From: Lingula anatina
Taxonomy: Eukaryota; Brachiopoda; Lingulata; Lingulida; Lingulidae
Assembly (NCBI RefSeq): GCF_001039355.2
Contig: NW_019775780.1
Coordinates: 184,001 to 248,000 of the forward strand
Length of the DNA: 64,000 nucleotides
Direction of reading: 5' to 3'
A model generated the notes under the pieces. That model had not been told where the DNA came from. It did no database searches and was given only the letters and a program-made list of their open reading frames with translations. Shown one piece after another: positions 34,125-49,100 of this stretch (position 1 is the first letter of the stretch; every line of letters begins with the position of its first letter). A program made the position numbers and the translations under genes.

Positions 34125-37100
34125 AGATGTATCTATCTATCATTTATGTAGTATGTCTGACCTCATAAAACTAGAATTTTTCATTGTATGTATAAACATC
34201 CATATGACTCTGTTACCTGTTGATTAATAGGTATGTGAAGTTTTTGTGTTATTTTGGTTAAGTTTTGGAATATTTGTGTTATTTTGTCAGATATTCTAGT
34301 TTCAGGCTCTATAGGAGACAACTGTCCAAGAACAGTTTAATTTTTAATCAAACTATAATTTCAACTATTTTTGATTTTATTTTATTACTCTTGTTAAAGA
34401 AAATGCCATTATATCTTCTTTGAGATAGTCATATCCAAGCCTGATAACCTGTTAAGTTATTTATTTTTTAATCCTTATTTCTATTTTGCTTTTTCTTAAT
34501 AATAAAAATGTGATATTTTCAGGTCCTTCTTCAGGCAGCAAGAACAAGGTTTATGATGCATAGTGGTTAAGTGATAAGTTTTGAAATTTTATTTCTATTG
34601 TGATTTATGAAATTGAATATTTCCAGGCCCTCCTTGAGACGGCTATGACAAGGGCTGTGTTACCTGCCCCTATCCTCATTATACCACCTGTTGTTATGAC
34701 ACAGTTAGAAAAGTGAGTGATTTAACATCGAGTATTCAATGATAGATAATATAAAGAGGCAGGTAGTGTGAAATATAGAAAAAAAATTTGATTTGAGCAG
34801 CATTTTAAAAAATCCCTATGGTTCATTCATAAATTGATATAATTTTTCTCAGATGAAATGATGTAATAAAGATATAACTTAGGATGACATTGGTGACAAT
34901 GGGACGAGTCTATAATTTCAACTTTACCAGTGTTCCCTGCAAATAGTTGGGTTGTTCCTTGTCAAAATGTTTGTCAAAAAGATTTTCTACTTGTCCACTT
35001 TAGAACACTACCTTTGAACCTGTCACAGTCATAGTGGAAATAAGCCATCTTATTATCAAGTGGTTAGGATTCCAAATTACTTGATAAATAGGTGTGCTTT
35101 TGAATTTCACAAAAGAATTTGTAAGAAAAAGGGTCTTATTATGATAGCAACATTTTTTTCTATTGAACTTCCTTAGGCACTCTATCACAAAACTATTTTC
35201 CCTTTCAAATATGCCTCGACATCACCATTAGTTTTTCCCATTGAAATAAGAAAAAAATAATAAAAGTCAGTATCCCTTTCATAAACATGGTGTTTTATTT
35301 TCACCATGATTAAGTACAAGTTGTCAAACACACAGGTGTTGCTGCTGGAGGGGAAAAGTCTGCTTGAATCATGGGCAATTTGCTACAAAAAATTAACTCT
35401 GAGATATAGCATCAAAATATACGAGAAAAGTGAATATAAAAAAAGAAACATGATAATTTCAGACATTTTTTATCTCGAGGACATTGTATCAAAATATACA
35501 AGAAAGCATAGAAAGAGAAGAGACATTGTAACTTCTGAAAAAGTAAATTAGCCTGGAAACATGTTTTCAAATTGAACAAGAAAATTAAGTGGAAAAGGTT
35601 CATGGTAATTTTTCACAGATAAGTTAGCTTTAGGATATGTTTAGTATATAGATTGAATAGGAAAAATAATCATTATCATGAAAAGTGTGTTGCTTTGGGG
35701 ACTTTATTTCTGTTTGATGTGCATGAAAAAACTTGTCTTATTGTGTAAGATGTTGCTTGTGTCTAGAAAAAGAGCAATCTAATATATCTAAGGTTTGTTT
35801 GACATGTCCATGGCTGTGGACCTCTTCATTATTGTCATATTTTAATAGTATGGTTGACACTTTAGGTGGAATTTGAGAGTGATGTTGTATATCACATTAC
35901 CAAAGATAAATTCAGTTTTACACACACTAATCTGACAAAGCAGAAATTTGATGTTAATAAGGTGGTTGAATTCAAATTTTCAAAATTAATATTACAAACT
36001 ACAAACCTTTTTTCCATATTTTTGATTGGTTTTTGTAATCCATTATTCAGTTCCACGGTTACTGGAAAAAATGCACTTGGTCTGTTGTTCAAAAGGTCTA
36101 TTCACTTTATCATGAGGAGGCGTCTGTGGCCTGGAGGACTGTGTCCTATTTTATAGATGGCAATAACCCCCAGTTTTATCTGCTTTTAAGGTGCCCAAAG
36201 TCTTTAAACTGATATTTTGCAGAACATCAACCCTATGCAGATAACAGGATGTTTCAAGTCCTTTAACTCAGTGTTAACATTGTTTGATATGAATCTTTTA
36301 CTTTGTTTTTTATCTGGTGATGATTAAAATAGTAGCTTCTTTTCTCTAGAATAAATTTTATTTTGGTAACTCATTGACATGTTTATGCCATACATTGACA
36401 GTGAAGATATTAAAATTAAATGTAATTCTCAAAACTATGGCATGCTAGAGCAGAATTCTATATTCTTTATAAAAAAGTTTTATCCAGTTTATAATCAGCA
36501 TTGCATATGCATTGAAAGTACAGTAATCAACTGTTCAGTCCTTTTATTAGTGAGCAATTTAATTTATTTTATTTCAGGACTAAGTTTCTCCAGACTCGTC
36601 CAAGATTTCACTTACCCATTCATGCTGCAGTAGTAACTGCCTGTTTTGGATTTGCCTTGCCTGTTGCCATTGCCTTGTTCCCACAGTTTTCCCAGGTAAA
36701 TCAATCTCTTATTTTTGTGGTCAAATGTAGGCCAGAATGTGCCCATTTCAGTTGAATAGTCTAACTGACCCTTAATATTTGTAATGATATGATAGAAATT
36801 GAACTACAAACATTTTTTTGGTCAGGTGTGAAAAAAACACTATAATCTAAAATTAAAAAAACACTAATATGAAAAAGGAAAAGAAAGCTTATGCCATTGA
36901 ATAAAGGTATAAAAAGAATAGAAGGGAAAAGTGCCCTTTAAAAATGTGATAATCATATGACTTCCATTCTAGAAGGGCATTGTAACCCAGCTACTCAGCT
37001 CATTTACACCATCTTTTTCAGAATTTGTGTTTTGAAATGTCTTAATTCTTGGCATAATGGCATCTCTGTAACTGGATAAGGATAGACAAAAATATAGTTG

Positions 37101-40100
37101 TTCAAACAAACATGTGCCCATAAACACACAGCAAGTTGAAACTCTCTGTATTGTTAGTGTCATTGTGGTGAACAGTAAACCATAGCCCATTAAACCAATA
37201 CTATACATCCAATCACTGGAGGCTGGCAATTGTTACAGTGACAAGGGAGACTTTGCCAGTTTTTGTGAAAAGCTGCGATAACACGAGGTTGCCATTAATA
37301 TCCTCATCAATTCTACAGTCGTGTTAAATGCTGACAGGATTTTTTTACCATTTAATGAAGAAAAGAATGGGTGCTTCTCACACCATTAGCCGGGAATGAA
37401 TGGGGAATGAGGCAATTCCAGTCAGAGATGATGAAGTTTTTAAAGGCTTGTCATCGTTGCATGCAGCAACACTGGATTGCTCTCCATTACACCCCATTAT
37501 GTGTCATTATCAGGAGCAACAGAGCACTGGAAATGACAAAAAAAGGTTTTTTATATATTTTTGTGCCATGGGGTTTCATGAGGAGGTCTCAGTAAACTGA
37601 CATGTTAGTTTTTACAGGATGGTTGCATGTATAAAATTTTTTCACAGGTTGCTACAGCTACACTTTATTTCATATTTCACACAACACATTTTCTTTAAAG
37701 TCTTAACTGCTTTCTAAAATAGGCAAAATGTTAACTGATTTTTTTTTACCTTTATAAGTGTGTNTTTTTTTTTACTTTATAAGTGTGTTGTATTTGCTTT
37801 AATGTGTGCACATCTGGTAGACTGAAGTATTTTATAATATCATTTAGTTTGAACACAGGAAGGTTGACATCATGATACTATATCAAATATTTTGACTTTT
37901 CATATATGAGTTAGGGAAGACTTTATAATCTACTGGGCATAGCTTGGAGAACACTGAAAGAGAACATGGATGAATGTTGTTTGGTTCATTTCTGAAATAA
38001 GACTTGAAAATTTGAACCTCAAACACCGCTATCTTAAAGATTACTGTACTTCATATGTTGTATTTAATTATTGAGGAAAAATGACAATCAAGTTCCATCA
38101 TCATAAATTGAGAAATTCTAAAAAAGTAATATCTGGTCACAAAACAAATAGGGAAAGAAGAATTTGTCACCATGGTGTTGTATTTGAAAACATGTGTCAT
38201 TATAATAAGTCAGAGCTACTTGTTGTAGCAGAATATCTGCTGTCTGTTGAACTTTTGTAGTACTGACAGTTAAATTTCCCCATGAAAACCCTCCTATTTG
38301 ACAAGAGAAACATATCAATGACAGTGGAGTGGATAGTTAATGTTGGTATTTATTCTTTAAGTATGAGAAGTCCCACACCTGCTGTGCTTATAGTCAGTTC
38401 ATGCTTACCATCAAAGTGGAATAAAATAAGGGTAATTGTCGTGAAAAACACAAATAAATTTGATAGCTTAATTTTGATTGATCATTGAACTTTTTTTTTT
38501 TCGTCACCATAATCGACCTTGTTGCAGGAAAACATCTTCTCTTTTAACTAGTTTATTGTTGCTGTCTTTTTTCTTAAAACTGCATACCAGGAGGTATTAT
38601 GAATGAAAAAAGGTTTTTATCCTTTAGAAATTATGAGTTTATTTGTCATGAATTCTGGCATGAAGTATTAATTTTCAGCACATTAAGCAATTATGATGCA
38701 GTTATGATATCCAAATGCATGATGAACTGCCATAACATTATTGTCAGGCTTGTGTAACTTGCAGTGTCATGAGTGACGCTGGTGGTAATCACTGATACTT
38801 GATCCATACATGATGTATAAATTGATGCACTGTGACTCCAAATTATGACAGAATCAGGTTTACCTCTATCAGTTTTGCTTGATCCACATAAGTAATTTAG
38901 ACTTAAAAAACAACCATGAATATTGATTCAAAAAAAAAAAAAAAAGAAAGAAATAGACAGAAGGTATGCTACAGGTGCTATTTTAAAAAGGAAAACTGTG
39001 AGAAATAGATGGGTTGTTTTATATCAGTAATTAGATTTGTTTGAATCAGTAATTAGATTTGTTTGAACATATATTGACATATACTGTTTCATCCCAGTTA
39101 ATTATCCATATCCAGTACAGGTTGATGATGACCTCTTGTGATACATGTATATGTGAGGTAGCCCATGTTGCTAAATCTAGCATAAATACATTAATACTTG
39201 CATACTGGTACATACATTGCATTGATTAAATTTCTCTTGTTCAGTACAAAAGATAACATCCATGATGGTACATCTATGTACTTCATGTTAATTTCCCTGT
39301 TCCATCATGGTACAAGTCTGGTCAACTTCATGAAATGAAATTAGAGCATTCAATCTTTGCTGTGGTTTATACATAATTGCCAGGATATGATAATTTGGTC
39401 ACCTCAGTGTGCGTGTTTGGCCTGATTTGGTCTTTGAACTATAGAGTTAAGGCTGCTTATTTACTGGTAGATTATGACTAAGCTGTGACAGTTTTACACT
39501 TATTGATGTTTCATCTCTTCATCAACTGATGATGGTTTTGTAACATTCACAGGAAAACTTTTTGATGAGGATGAGGAATTTTTAAAATTAGTTTTGATGA
39601 TCAATACTGTTTCATTTTACATCTGATTTGTTTTATTTTTCATAAATAATTTTTCAGTAATAACACTTACTTCAGTTAAATATTGAATTCTACTTTTTTT
39701 TTTTTTTTTTTTTTTTTGCAAGAATTCGTTGTTTTATTAATATCACACAGGAGCAGATTGATGAGATAAACACATATCTTACATATCTTTATCTGTGCTC
39801 ACTTATTGTTAAAAATGTTCATTTATGTACTGGGAGGTGCCAGATTGAAGAATCCTGAATGGCCATCAGACCTTGTATCAGGCATTGTAACTATGGGTTA
39901 TTTAAATGTCTCTGAAGTTTATTACTGACTCTGGATGTCACTTTCCATCACCTGTATAAAAGGTCTTATTTCCCTAGAACAGGTGAAGGTGGCTCTTGGC
40001 CTATTACTGTCACTCACTCCCCCAGGGTTACCTCATCAACATGATCACTGGTTATGCAATGTTCACATACAGGTGAATGGGTTCATACTCATCAGGAATA

Positions 40101-43100
40101 TCTCTGCGTTTGTTAGGTAAAAAACTGTGTGTGAGTTTCTGTGGTATCGAAGAGACAGAATGAAGGTTGGTGCTTGAAAACTAATACAGAATTCTTGTTT
40201 TCATCTGTTTGAAAACTGTCATTTAAAGATTCCCTTTACCTGCTTGCTTAAGTTCAGTTAAGATATATCAAAATTATATGAAAGACTTCTTGTTCAATAA
40301 TATGGAGATTGATATGTGCATTAAAAAAGAAATATTTAAAGCTAAAAGTGTCCATATGTATAAGACTTTTGGTTCCTACAAAAAGTATGCTTCATCAAAA
40401 ACTCTTAAAATTTTATTTTGGCACATTTCCTTTTTAAATCTATTAAAACAGTGTGACTTTCAACATTAGAAAATTAATGACAGATAAGGATTTTGCTTAA
40501 AAGCATACAGTTTAATTTTTTTCTGTATCCCTTATCCTCTTGTAGTTCCTCATTTTAATTATGCAATGATTCTTTTTGTGGCTCATGTGGATTTTTTTTA
40601 CATTGCCAATGTTTGCATGAAAATGAGTAACAACTTACAGACATAAATGATAGTTTACCATGAGTGAACAACCCAAATTTTTTTCAAAGAATGAGAAGAT
40701 TATTGCATTACAATGATCCTCAGAAACTTGTCTCAGAGGTCAAAGAGGACATAGTGTGCAGTATTCAGCCCCAGCCCACAACCACATTAGTCACATTTCC
40801 CAGTGACACACACATACCCCTTACCCAACAAGCAGGCAGGGCAGAAGATTGATTTCTATTCTTTCCCACAAAACTTGAAGTTTTCAATTGTCATTGAATA
40901 ACTGTCTAATAGCCCTTAATACCATGTTTTCTATATCACCTTCTTAAGTAGGGTTAAATGCAGGGATTGTACAACCTTTAACAATTGCCTTACTATTGTA
41001 GACAGGGGGCTGGAGTTTATGACTGCTGTGTATTTAGGACAATAATTACAGTAGTGACAGTGATTACAGTCTTCTCACCTAGTGGTGATGTAGTCAAGCT
41101 GGATCGGACAATGGTCAGTGATTATTGGTCAAAGGTAATGGTCATTCTTAGTATCTGCTTAATGATATAGTTTACTGTTGCTAACAGTGTTTTTGTGTTT
41201 AGGGCAATAATTTACCTCCAAGGTACTGAAGTTTCTTAAAAGGAATTTTGTTGATGAAAATGCACTCTGTGATACTTGGTACTTGTTCACTATGGACATT
41301 ACTATTCTGTGCATGTGTATGCATGGTGCACCTGTGCACTCACATGCACATGCATGTGCACACACACACACTCTTAACATAAAAAGGAGTACAAAGCATA
41401 TTTAACTATAGTTTTACTAATATTTTTTTAACTGCTTCGACCCCATTTTTGTTTAAATGTATGTCAGGTGAAAGGTAAAAGTAATCCCAATCTTTTAGTT
41501 TTAATTTCTCAAAGATAGTTTATTATTATCAAACAGTGAAAATCCAAATAATACACCTTCATGATATGATATAAATGTTTTAACTTTCATTACAGTTTAG
41601 TGGCATTAAATTAAAACAAATATAGTCCAATGAGCAGTGCCAAAATGGAGCTATTTATAATCTCTTGGAAGATGGCCTTCTCCCATACTGCCACGCACTC
41701 TATCCTGTTATTGATCTTCTATCAGTATAAGACAACTTACCGTATAGGTCCATATTAGAATAGTCTAAACAAGCCTAAATAATCCAGGTTGGAATTAGAA
41801 CACCACATTGTTAATCCAGAGTAACAACTTCAGGGCCTGTTAAGATGAGAAAATGCATGATGTTTGTATTGTCACTGACGGCAAATAAAATGACAACATT
41901 TCAGTAGTGTAGGTGAATTTATCTGCAGTAGATGTTAAAGTATAAATTATGATTGATAAAAGACTGAGAGCAGCCTGGGTATGGAGAGGAAGACCCATTG
42001 GTCACCTTTTTCAAGAGATTACATGCAAAACTCCTTTGTACCTCTTTCAGGCATTGTATTCTTGGACTATGATTTCTATTTGGTCACCACATGGCTATTA
42101 AAAAAAACTTTGGGATAAAGTGAAATTTATTGAGTTATCATGAATGATTTTTGAGTTATCAAAGTCTAAATGTCATGACAATATGACTTGACTTTTTCCA
42201 TGATAAATAGATATATGCTGTGTGAGCTGATCTTTCCAAATTGTGTAGAAACACAACATATTTAAAAAAAGTTGTTATGTATCTAGGACGAGCATAATTG
42301 GCCTTTGGGACAAACAGTAAAGAAAGCAGAAAGTAGCATATTACAAAAATGAGTCCCCATTACAAACCTCTCCTAGCTGAAATAAAGCACTTTTAATCTC
42401 TACACTTTTAACCAGATTTTATAGTATAACTTCCACTTGTAGCACAGAAATGGCAAAAAAAAAAAAATCGAGATGAAAAACAAGAAGCTTCTATTTTATT
42501 TAAACAAAGAAAAGCCTATCATATAATATCTATTTTTTCAACTGATTTTTGTGCCTTGGTATTCATGAGAAAATGGAGGAAGTTTCAAGGAAAATTCATT
42601 TTCATGCTATATAACTGTCTGAATTGGTAAAAGCTGCTTCAGTGGTTTTTCCATTATCATAATGACATGAAACATACCTTAAAGGAAAATATATGTAGAA
42701 CATTAGCTGTGATACATCCCCCACAACCCACCAAAATATGTCATAGGAAGCAAAATGTTTCCAATAAATATTTGAAGTTTTGTGATCATTTCTCTTCCAG
42801 ATTGTCAAGGTCCAGTCACAGAACAGGAATTTAGCAAATTACATGTTCTGTGATATCATATTGACACTTCAACTAGTCCCTAATTCAGCAATGTTGTTTG
42901 AATTAGACAGGAAGTAGTTAGGCGAGTCAGATTTTTTTCAAGGCAAAACTGTTACATTGAAAGGTTTGATTTATAAATTATAGCTAGTTAGTTGAGTCAA
43001 TGCATCCTGCACGAATGTGGATCTTTTTGTTCGTGTTTTGCCTCATTTCTTGAGCTGTGTCAGGTTACGTCTTTATCAGCCCCTCGCACCTGCAAAGTGG

Positions 43101-46100
43101 AAATCTCTACGCCATGGGTAATTTCTGCTGAACAAAGCTGGGGTGATGGCAAAAAGGTTTGCAATTCAGAGTCTCCCTCACCTTCTCTACAAAATAACAG
43201 CTATCAGATTCTTAAGTGGCATATTAATTTTGTTCCATCGTAGTTGATGGCATGTTTAAATGATAGCATTTGTCATAGGGGACATTTTGATGGTGACACA
43301 AGTGGTCTGGGGTCATAGAAAATTTTGTCTGAAAACGGATATGGCTCATTATTTGCAGGCAAATCTATATCATATGGTGGATCAAATTTAGGTAAATATC
43401 CTATCTTTTTAGAAAATAATCTGAAAGGAGACTGAAATTTAATCCAAACAAAATGTCATTATTTATCGACTACGGTTGTAACACAAATCAGAGTTTAGAA
43501 TTGATTGTGGGTGGAGGGGTTTCCATTTCATTGTATTCTGTGAAAATTATAGTAAAAAATAAATGTGCATTGAAGAATATTTCAGTTTATTTTTCAAGTG
43601 AATTTTTTGCCAGTTTTCCCAATACTGTAACCCAATAATTGTAACTCCAAAGAAGTGGTGCATTGTGTTTTGGTTTAGAATGTGACCACTAGATGGCAGA
43701 TCAGCTGTACTTGTGTTTGGAAAAAGCATTTTCACTTCAGAGTCATCTGCACTATATGCTTTTTCAATTTATACACACTATTGACTCCTTATTAACATAA
43801 AAAATTACAGAAATGCTTGATGAACTTTATATAAGTTTGATTTACATTTTAAAAAGTCTGCAAGGTGTAATTTAAAGAAGTATTGAAAACAGTTCAGTTT
43901 GCCACACCCATGTTGGCACAACTTGCTCAAGATATTCTTCTACCACCTCAATGGTGCATGTATGTGATGGGCGGCATATTTTAGGAAGATATAATTATTA
44001 TGTGCAAAAAGTCTGCCATAGTCAGGACGGAGGCCATCACTGAAGAGACTAAAAACTGCCAAAATTTTTAGCATAGCAATCTCAGACTTTTTTGCATGTA
44101 GCTGATATTAATAATAAAGCCATTAAGTACTAACTTTTACTTTCCAAAACCAATATTGAGGAGTAATAAGCAGTAAAATAATATTATTATATTGCATTTA
44201 AAAGTATTTGAGAAATTGTTATTGGAAGCGTTGGACATTTTAAAAATCTGCTTTATAAAATTAACAAATCATTTTAATGGTATCTTGTTTTTTTCTTTTT
44301 CTTGAGGAATTGAAACTAATAGGACTAATTATAAATGTTATTGACTCTATGGTGTTAATTTTTTTAAAAAACGCTACGCAGGCAATATGCACTGGTTCTT
44401 CAGAGTAAATTTTCATTTCATTTTTTTTTTCCTGAGAAATGGGGAATTCACACAGCTTGTTTCCCTTGTATATTGAACAGCAGAGGACATGTCTAAAACT
44501 TACATAACAACTTTGTATAACAACAAGCATCTTGCTAATTTTCATTGTAGCAGCCATGATAGCAATATTTCAGTGCTAAAAGGTCTTTGTCCCATCTCTG
44601 TCTCCAGCATATGTTGGCCGCTACTTTGACAAAAACAACTGTCCCCTTGTTTTGAATGATTAATGATACTGAAGGAACGGGGCTGGTAACAAGATCTCAT
44701 AACTGCATTCTGAAGTGATTAATATGGAATTAAACATCCTGCATTAGAAAAAAATAGAGAGGCGCACATTGTATGAGCAGAAAGGCAGAAGCAGACGCAG
44801 TGTCGCAGTGTGTTTTGTGGGCTGTTCAAAATGATCACTGTAACTAACACTGATGATCTTGTAAGAAACAAGGTGTGCCTTTAGACAAAGGAGTTACAAA
44901 TGATCCGCATGTCAGAGCCTTGTTAATTGATTGCCTAAAAGATTGTTATGATTGTCCATTTGTTACATGGACATATGTGACTTTACTGGTAACTGTCATG
45001 TATCCATCAAACTCCCCATTACGTGAGTCTTGTTTCAAGGTCTTTGTGAAGTAAAGGGAACATTAGTCCAGATTTGTAATGTATTAGATCTTTCCGTGTA
45101 TTAATGTTGGATAAACAGCTAAAAATAATTTTAATTTTAAGAAAAACAGGTTTCTTTTGACGTATTGTGTAAGTTATATTACCAGTCCTTTTTTTCTTGC
45201 TGTCATATGAAAATGTTTAAGCTATTTTTATTTGTAAGCCAGGGGTTTTATTCTTATGTTAATGGTATTTTAGGTGTAGGTTTGCAGGTGTAACGAGGAT
45301 AGGATAAGGTGAATTAAGCATGGACTTAATGATATTTTTCATATTATGTTTCAGCAAAATTCTTTACTTATGATCTCACATTTCAGTAAGATATCAAAGT
45401 TGATGGTTGTTTTGGAAATACCAGGTGCGTGTTTATAAACGTATTATCAGTAATCAACTTTTAGAATTTTTTAAAAGATAGAATAGGGTCAAGACTGATG
45501 TGTGCAAATGATCTTCATGTCTGTGGAGATGATGTCAAAATTGTGTCAAATTCATCGTACGGTTGAAATTTGTTTCCTATGTTTTTTAATTGCATCATTC
45601 ATTTATATCTCTCTAATAACTCAGTTCACTATCATTTTAAATGCAATGCACTATTTTTGTTTTTGATTTTGGTCAGTTTATGAATGGGGTGATTTTACAG
45701 TAGTAATTTGCATGGTCTGAATGTCAACCAAAAATGTTCAATGGATGAATACTGGTAACAAGTGTAGATTAACTTAGATCAAGAATCCATTGATTATATG
45801 GGGTTTTACATGATTTCATCTTGTCAATCCAACAGGATGAGGCCTTATGTAACAACTTCTCTCTTTATTTCGATAGTCTCCACCACTGATATATTAAATT
45901 GGTAGTTTCTAGCCAATGAATAACACACCCCCTTTGTTGCCTGGATGACAACAGGTCTGGGGTGATTTTTAAAATGACCTTTTGAACATTACCCAGTGAT
46001 ATGATTCAAATAGGTACTTGGTGGGTTATTAATGGTATTCTACTTATCACATATATGGTAGAGAGTTTCAGACTGTCACTTAAAATGGCCCCTGTTAAAG

Positions 46101-49100
46101 TCCCATTTCTCTACTTATTGATGCTAAATAACCACCTTTATTTCTTTCAAGTTGATGATGAAAAATGGAATTTGTCAAGAAAAGCAAGGCGATGTGATAA
46201 TTTAAAGTCATTATTATGGAATCATGTTCCTAAAGTCATGTATACTGGGGATGGTATGGAGATCACCCACATTGATGTTTTATTAAAGAAAACATATACA
46301 AAACAAGAAACAAGAGAAGCCATTTTCAAGGGTATTGAGGTAGAACAGAAAGAGCTGCGGTCTTGGGCACAGATTTCTGTGGGCAAGCCTACAGCTACGG
46401 TGGAGTTGCAGGGGTACGATTGAAATCATTCGTGCCCTATAGGTGTGAATAAAGTACTTGCCCTGCCTTCCAGCTCTTGATGCAATTGTTCGAAATGCTT
46501 CTGGTTGTTTGACTTTCTATCCAAAATACCCAATCTCATTTCTAATTTCAAATAAATACAGTGTAACCAAATGCTGTGTGCTGTGTAAATTTTGGACATT
46601 CAACTTAGCATTGTTCATGTAGAAAAACGTGAGGTTGAATCGGTCGACCCTTGATGTATCTCAATTAAAATTATATGCTCGGCTCATATGACAATTCCAA
46701 GCACGAGAACGCCCAAACAGTTAGCTCACTCAGGCATGAGTGTAAAGAGATTTCTCGCCAAAGTCCTTTGTACATGATGTTATTAGGACTACTATTGGCT
46801 TTTAGCAGCACAGGCCTCATTGTACCTTTTGGTATTACAAGGCTTTTAATCATTTGCAGGGTGTACCATTACATTATTGTTCAACAAACCTTAGCCATAA
46901 TTTTGTAAATATTATTTTAATATTTTTTGATTCATTTTTCCTCTGGAATGGGAAGGCATTCTATTAAGTCGATGTTTTTGATATCTTTCGACTAATTTGA
47001 CCCTCTTGTGTGGTGTGTGTAATTTAAGCATATTATTTTCTTTCATGGGGGTAGGGGTATTAACATTTTGACTGGTGTGTTTGAAAAGATGATGTTGTGA
47101 TTAACACCTCAGTGTACTTGCGCAAATAATTCCTGCATGCGCGACATTGCAAGCATCAATAGATACTTTAACCATATAACAATAGCATTAAAGCCGACAC
47201 CGAATCCTTAAATATTGTAAACAAACGATCAAACATGGTCTGTTAAAATATACCTTTAACCTCCACTCTAAGCTCTTGTTAGGATCAAGTGTGCACCTTG
47301 GTAAGAAGGGGTCTGCAGTTAAATGAAAATGATCGAAACAAAATAAAAACTGTATGAAAGATCATTAAAGGCGAGGACAATAGGAATGAAATCACAAAAA
47401 TTGTTATTGAGTCCAGCATGTTTATCTAAACAGTCCCCCACATTTTGAGCAAATATTAAAGGGCAATATTGATGCCCGAATCACCTTTATGACTTTATTA
47501 ATAGGAATAAAAACCAGAAACTGTAGTGGCAACCTGATCATAAATTGAAAGGTTGCACAAGTCTTGTGCGTGGCCATTTTGTAATGTCAGAACAGCAGTC
47601 AACAACAACTGACATTAGCGACAAATTTGTAGCTTTACTTAATAATTGTTATAATTTTTGATACAATTTAGGGAATTCCTTCTACCAGATATCGAAGTAC
47701 CAGTAGTTTTGCTTTTGTTGACAAGTAGAAATTTTACTGGGAATTCAATTGGTTGTGGTTTTCATTCCTGAAAAAAGAAATTTCAACTTAATTACGGTTT
47801 CAGGCTGATCTTTTTCTTTATAACTTTGTGATTAAGTGAAAAAACAAAGTATCCTACTAACCCACTTTCCTTAATACAAAAAAGGTCTGACTCAGAAAGT
47901 TTCTTATTGATGAGACATTCTCCAAAAATATGGTAGAGTGCTTCAAAAATCATTTAACCTATTCATTTCATGCCTGTGCAGGCATATCATCTTTTTCACT
48001 GATCTTATTCTTCTATATGAATTGATTTTCACTTTCTTTGGGGCCAGGATAATGTAATGAGATTGGGTAGTAATTGTTGGAAACCTTTGAACACACTGAT
48101 AGCTTGTCAAAGTGACCTGTAGGAAGTGTTATGGATCAGAATAGTGTTATCTTGAATGAAAACGAAGATTTTGACACGTCATTAAGGTGGCATATTGACT
48201 TAATCAGATGAAAAATCTAATAGTTTCCTTTTCTTAGGTTACCATGTTTTGTGACCAGCTGTAGCACTACAAGATTAATGTCTATTCTGTAAATTAAAAT
48301 GATGGATTGTTTATGTGGATTGGTGTGCTATTATCATTATGTTTTTCCCAAAGAGAATTTGAAAAAAAGTGCTATAGAAATTACATTTTAAAAAGGTGCT
48401 TTAATTGCAGTATTAGGAGAACAGTGGTACCTTGTATTAATACTGACTACCTGACATGTGTCATGGTATAGCAGATAAATATCTACCTCACTCGTATCCC
48501 TTTTAATTTATAAGTTCTTACATAGATTACATGTTTCACTTATTGAAACAATACAAAACTTTACACCTCTGATATTAAATTTCTACAAGCAGCTGGTATT
48601 ACTTTTTTCCCATTTAAACATTAAAGACAAGGTTCTTTTTCAATCCAAACTAAGCTGTGGGCCTTGGTATGAAAGTGTAGCATATCCTTCTCCATACCAA
48701 ACTTGGTAGTCCTATTACCAATCTGAATGTGATCAATATACAGTGATTAATGGCACTGTTAACAATTAAGTGCTTGTACCTCCCCCATGTGATCATTGAA
48801 GGTCCTCCATCAAGAGGTGGCAGGACCAAAGTGATAGGCGGCAACTATGGATGAAGTTTCTTTATAATATTTGTCTGTTCAGCGATCTGATGATTCGGGT
48901 GCTATCTTTATAAAAGAAAAACTGACATAGCCATGGCAAGGAGAGACTTATCATTTGTAGGGGCAGGGCTGATCAGAGTAAATTTGAAAAAGATTGAGAT
49001 GGCTTATTTAAGGAAGCCCTCTCATGCGGTGTACATTAATGGATGGATGAACAGCTTCAGTGGCAGAAAAATTGCCTCTTTTTGTCCGCGGAGTGTAATT

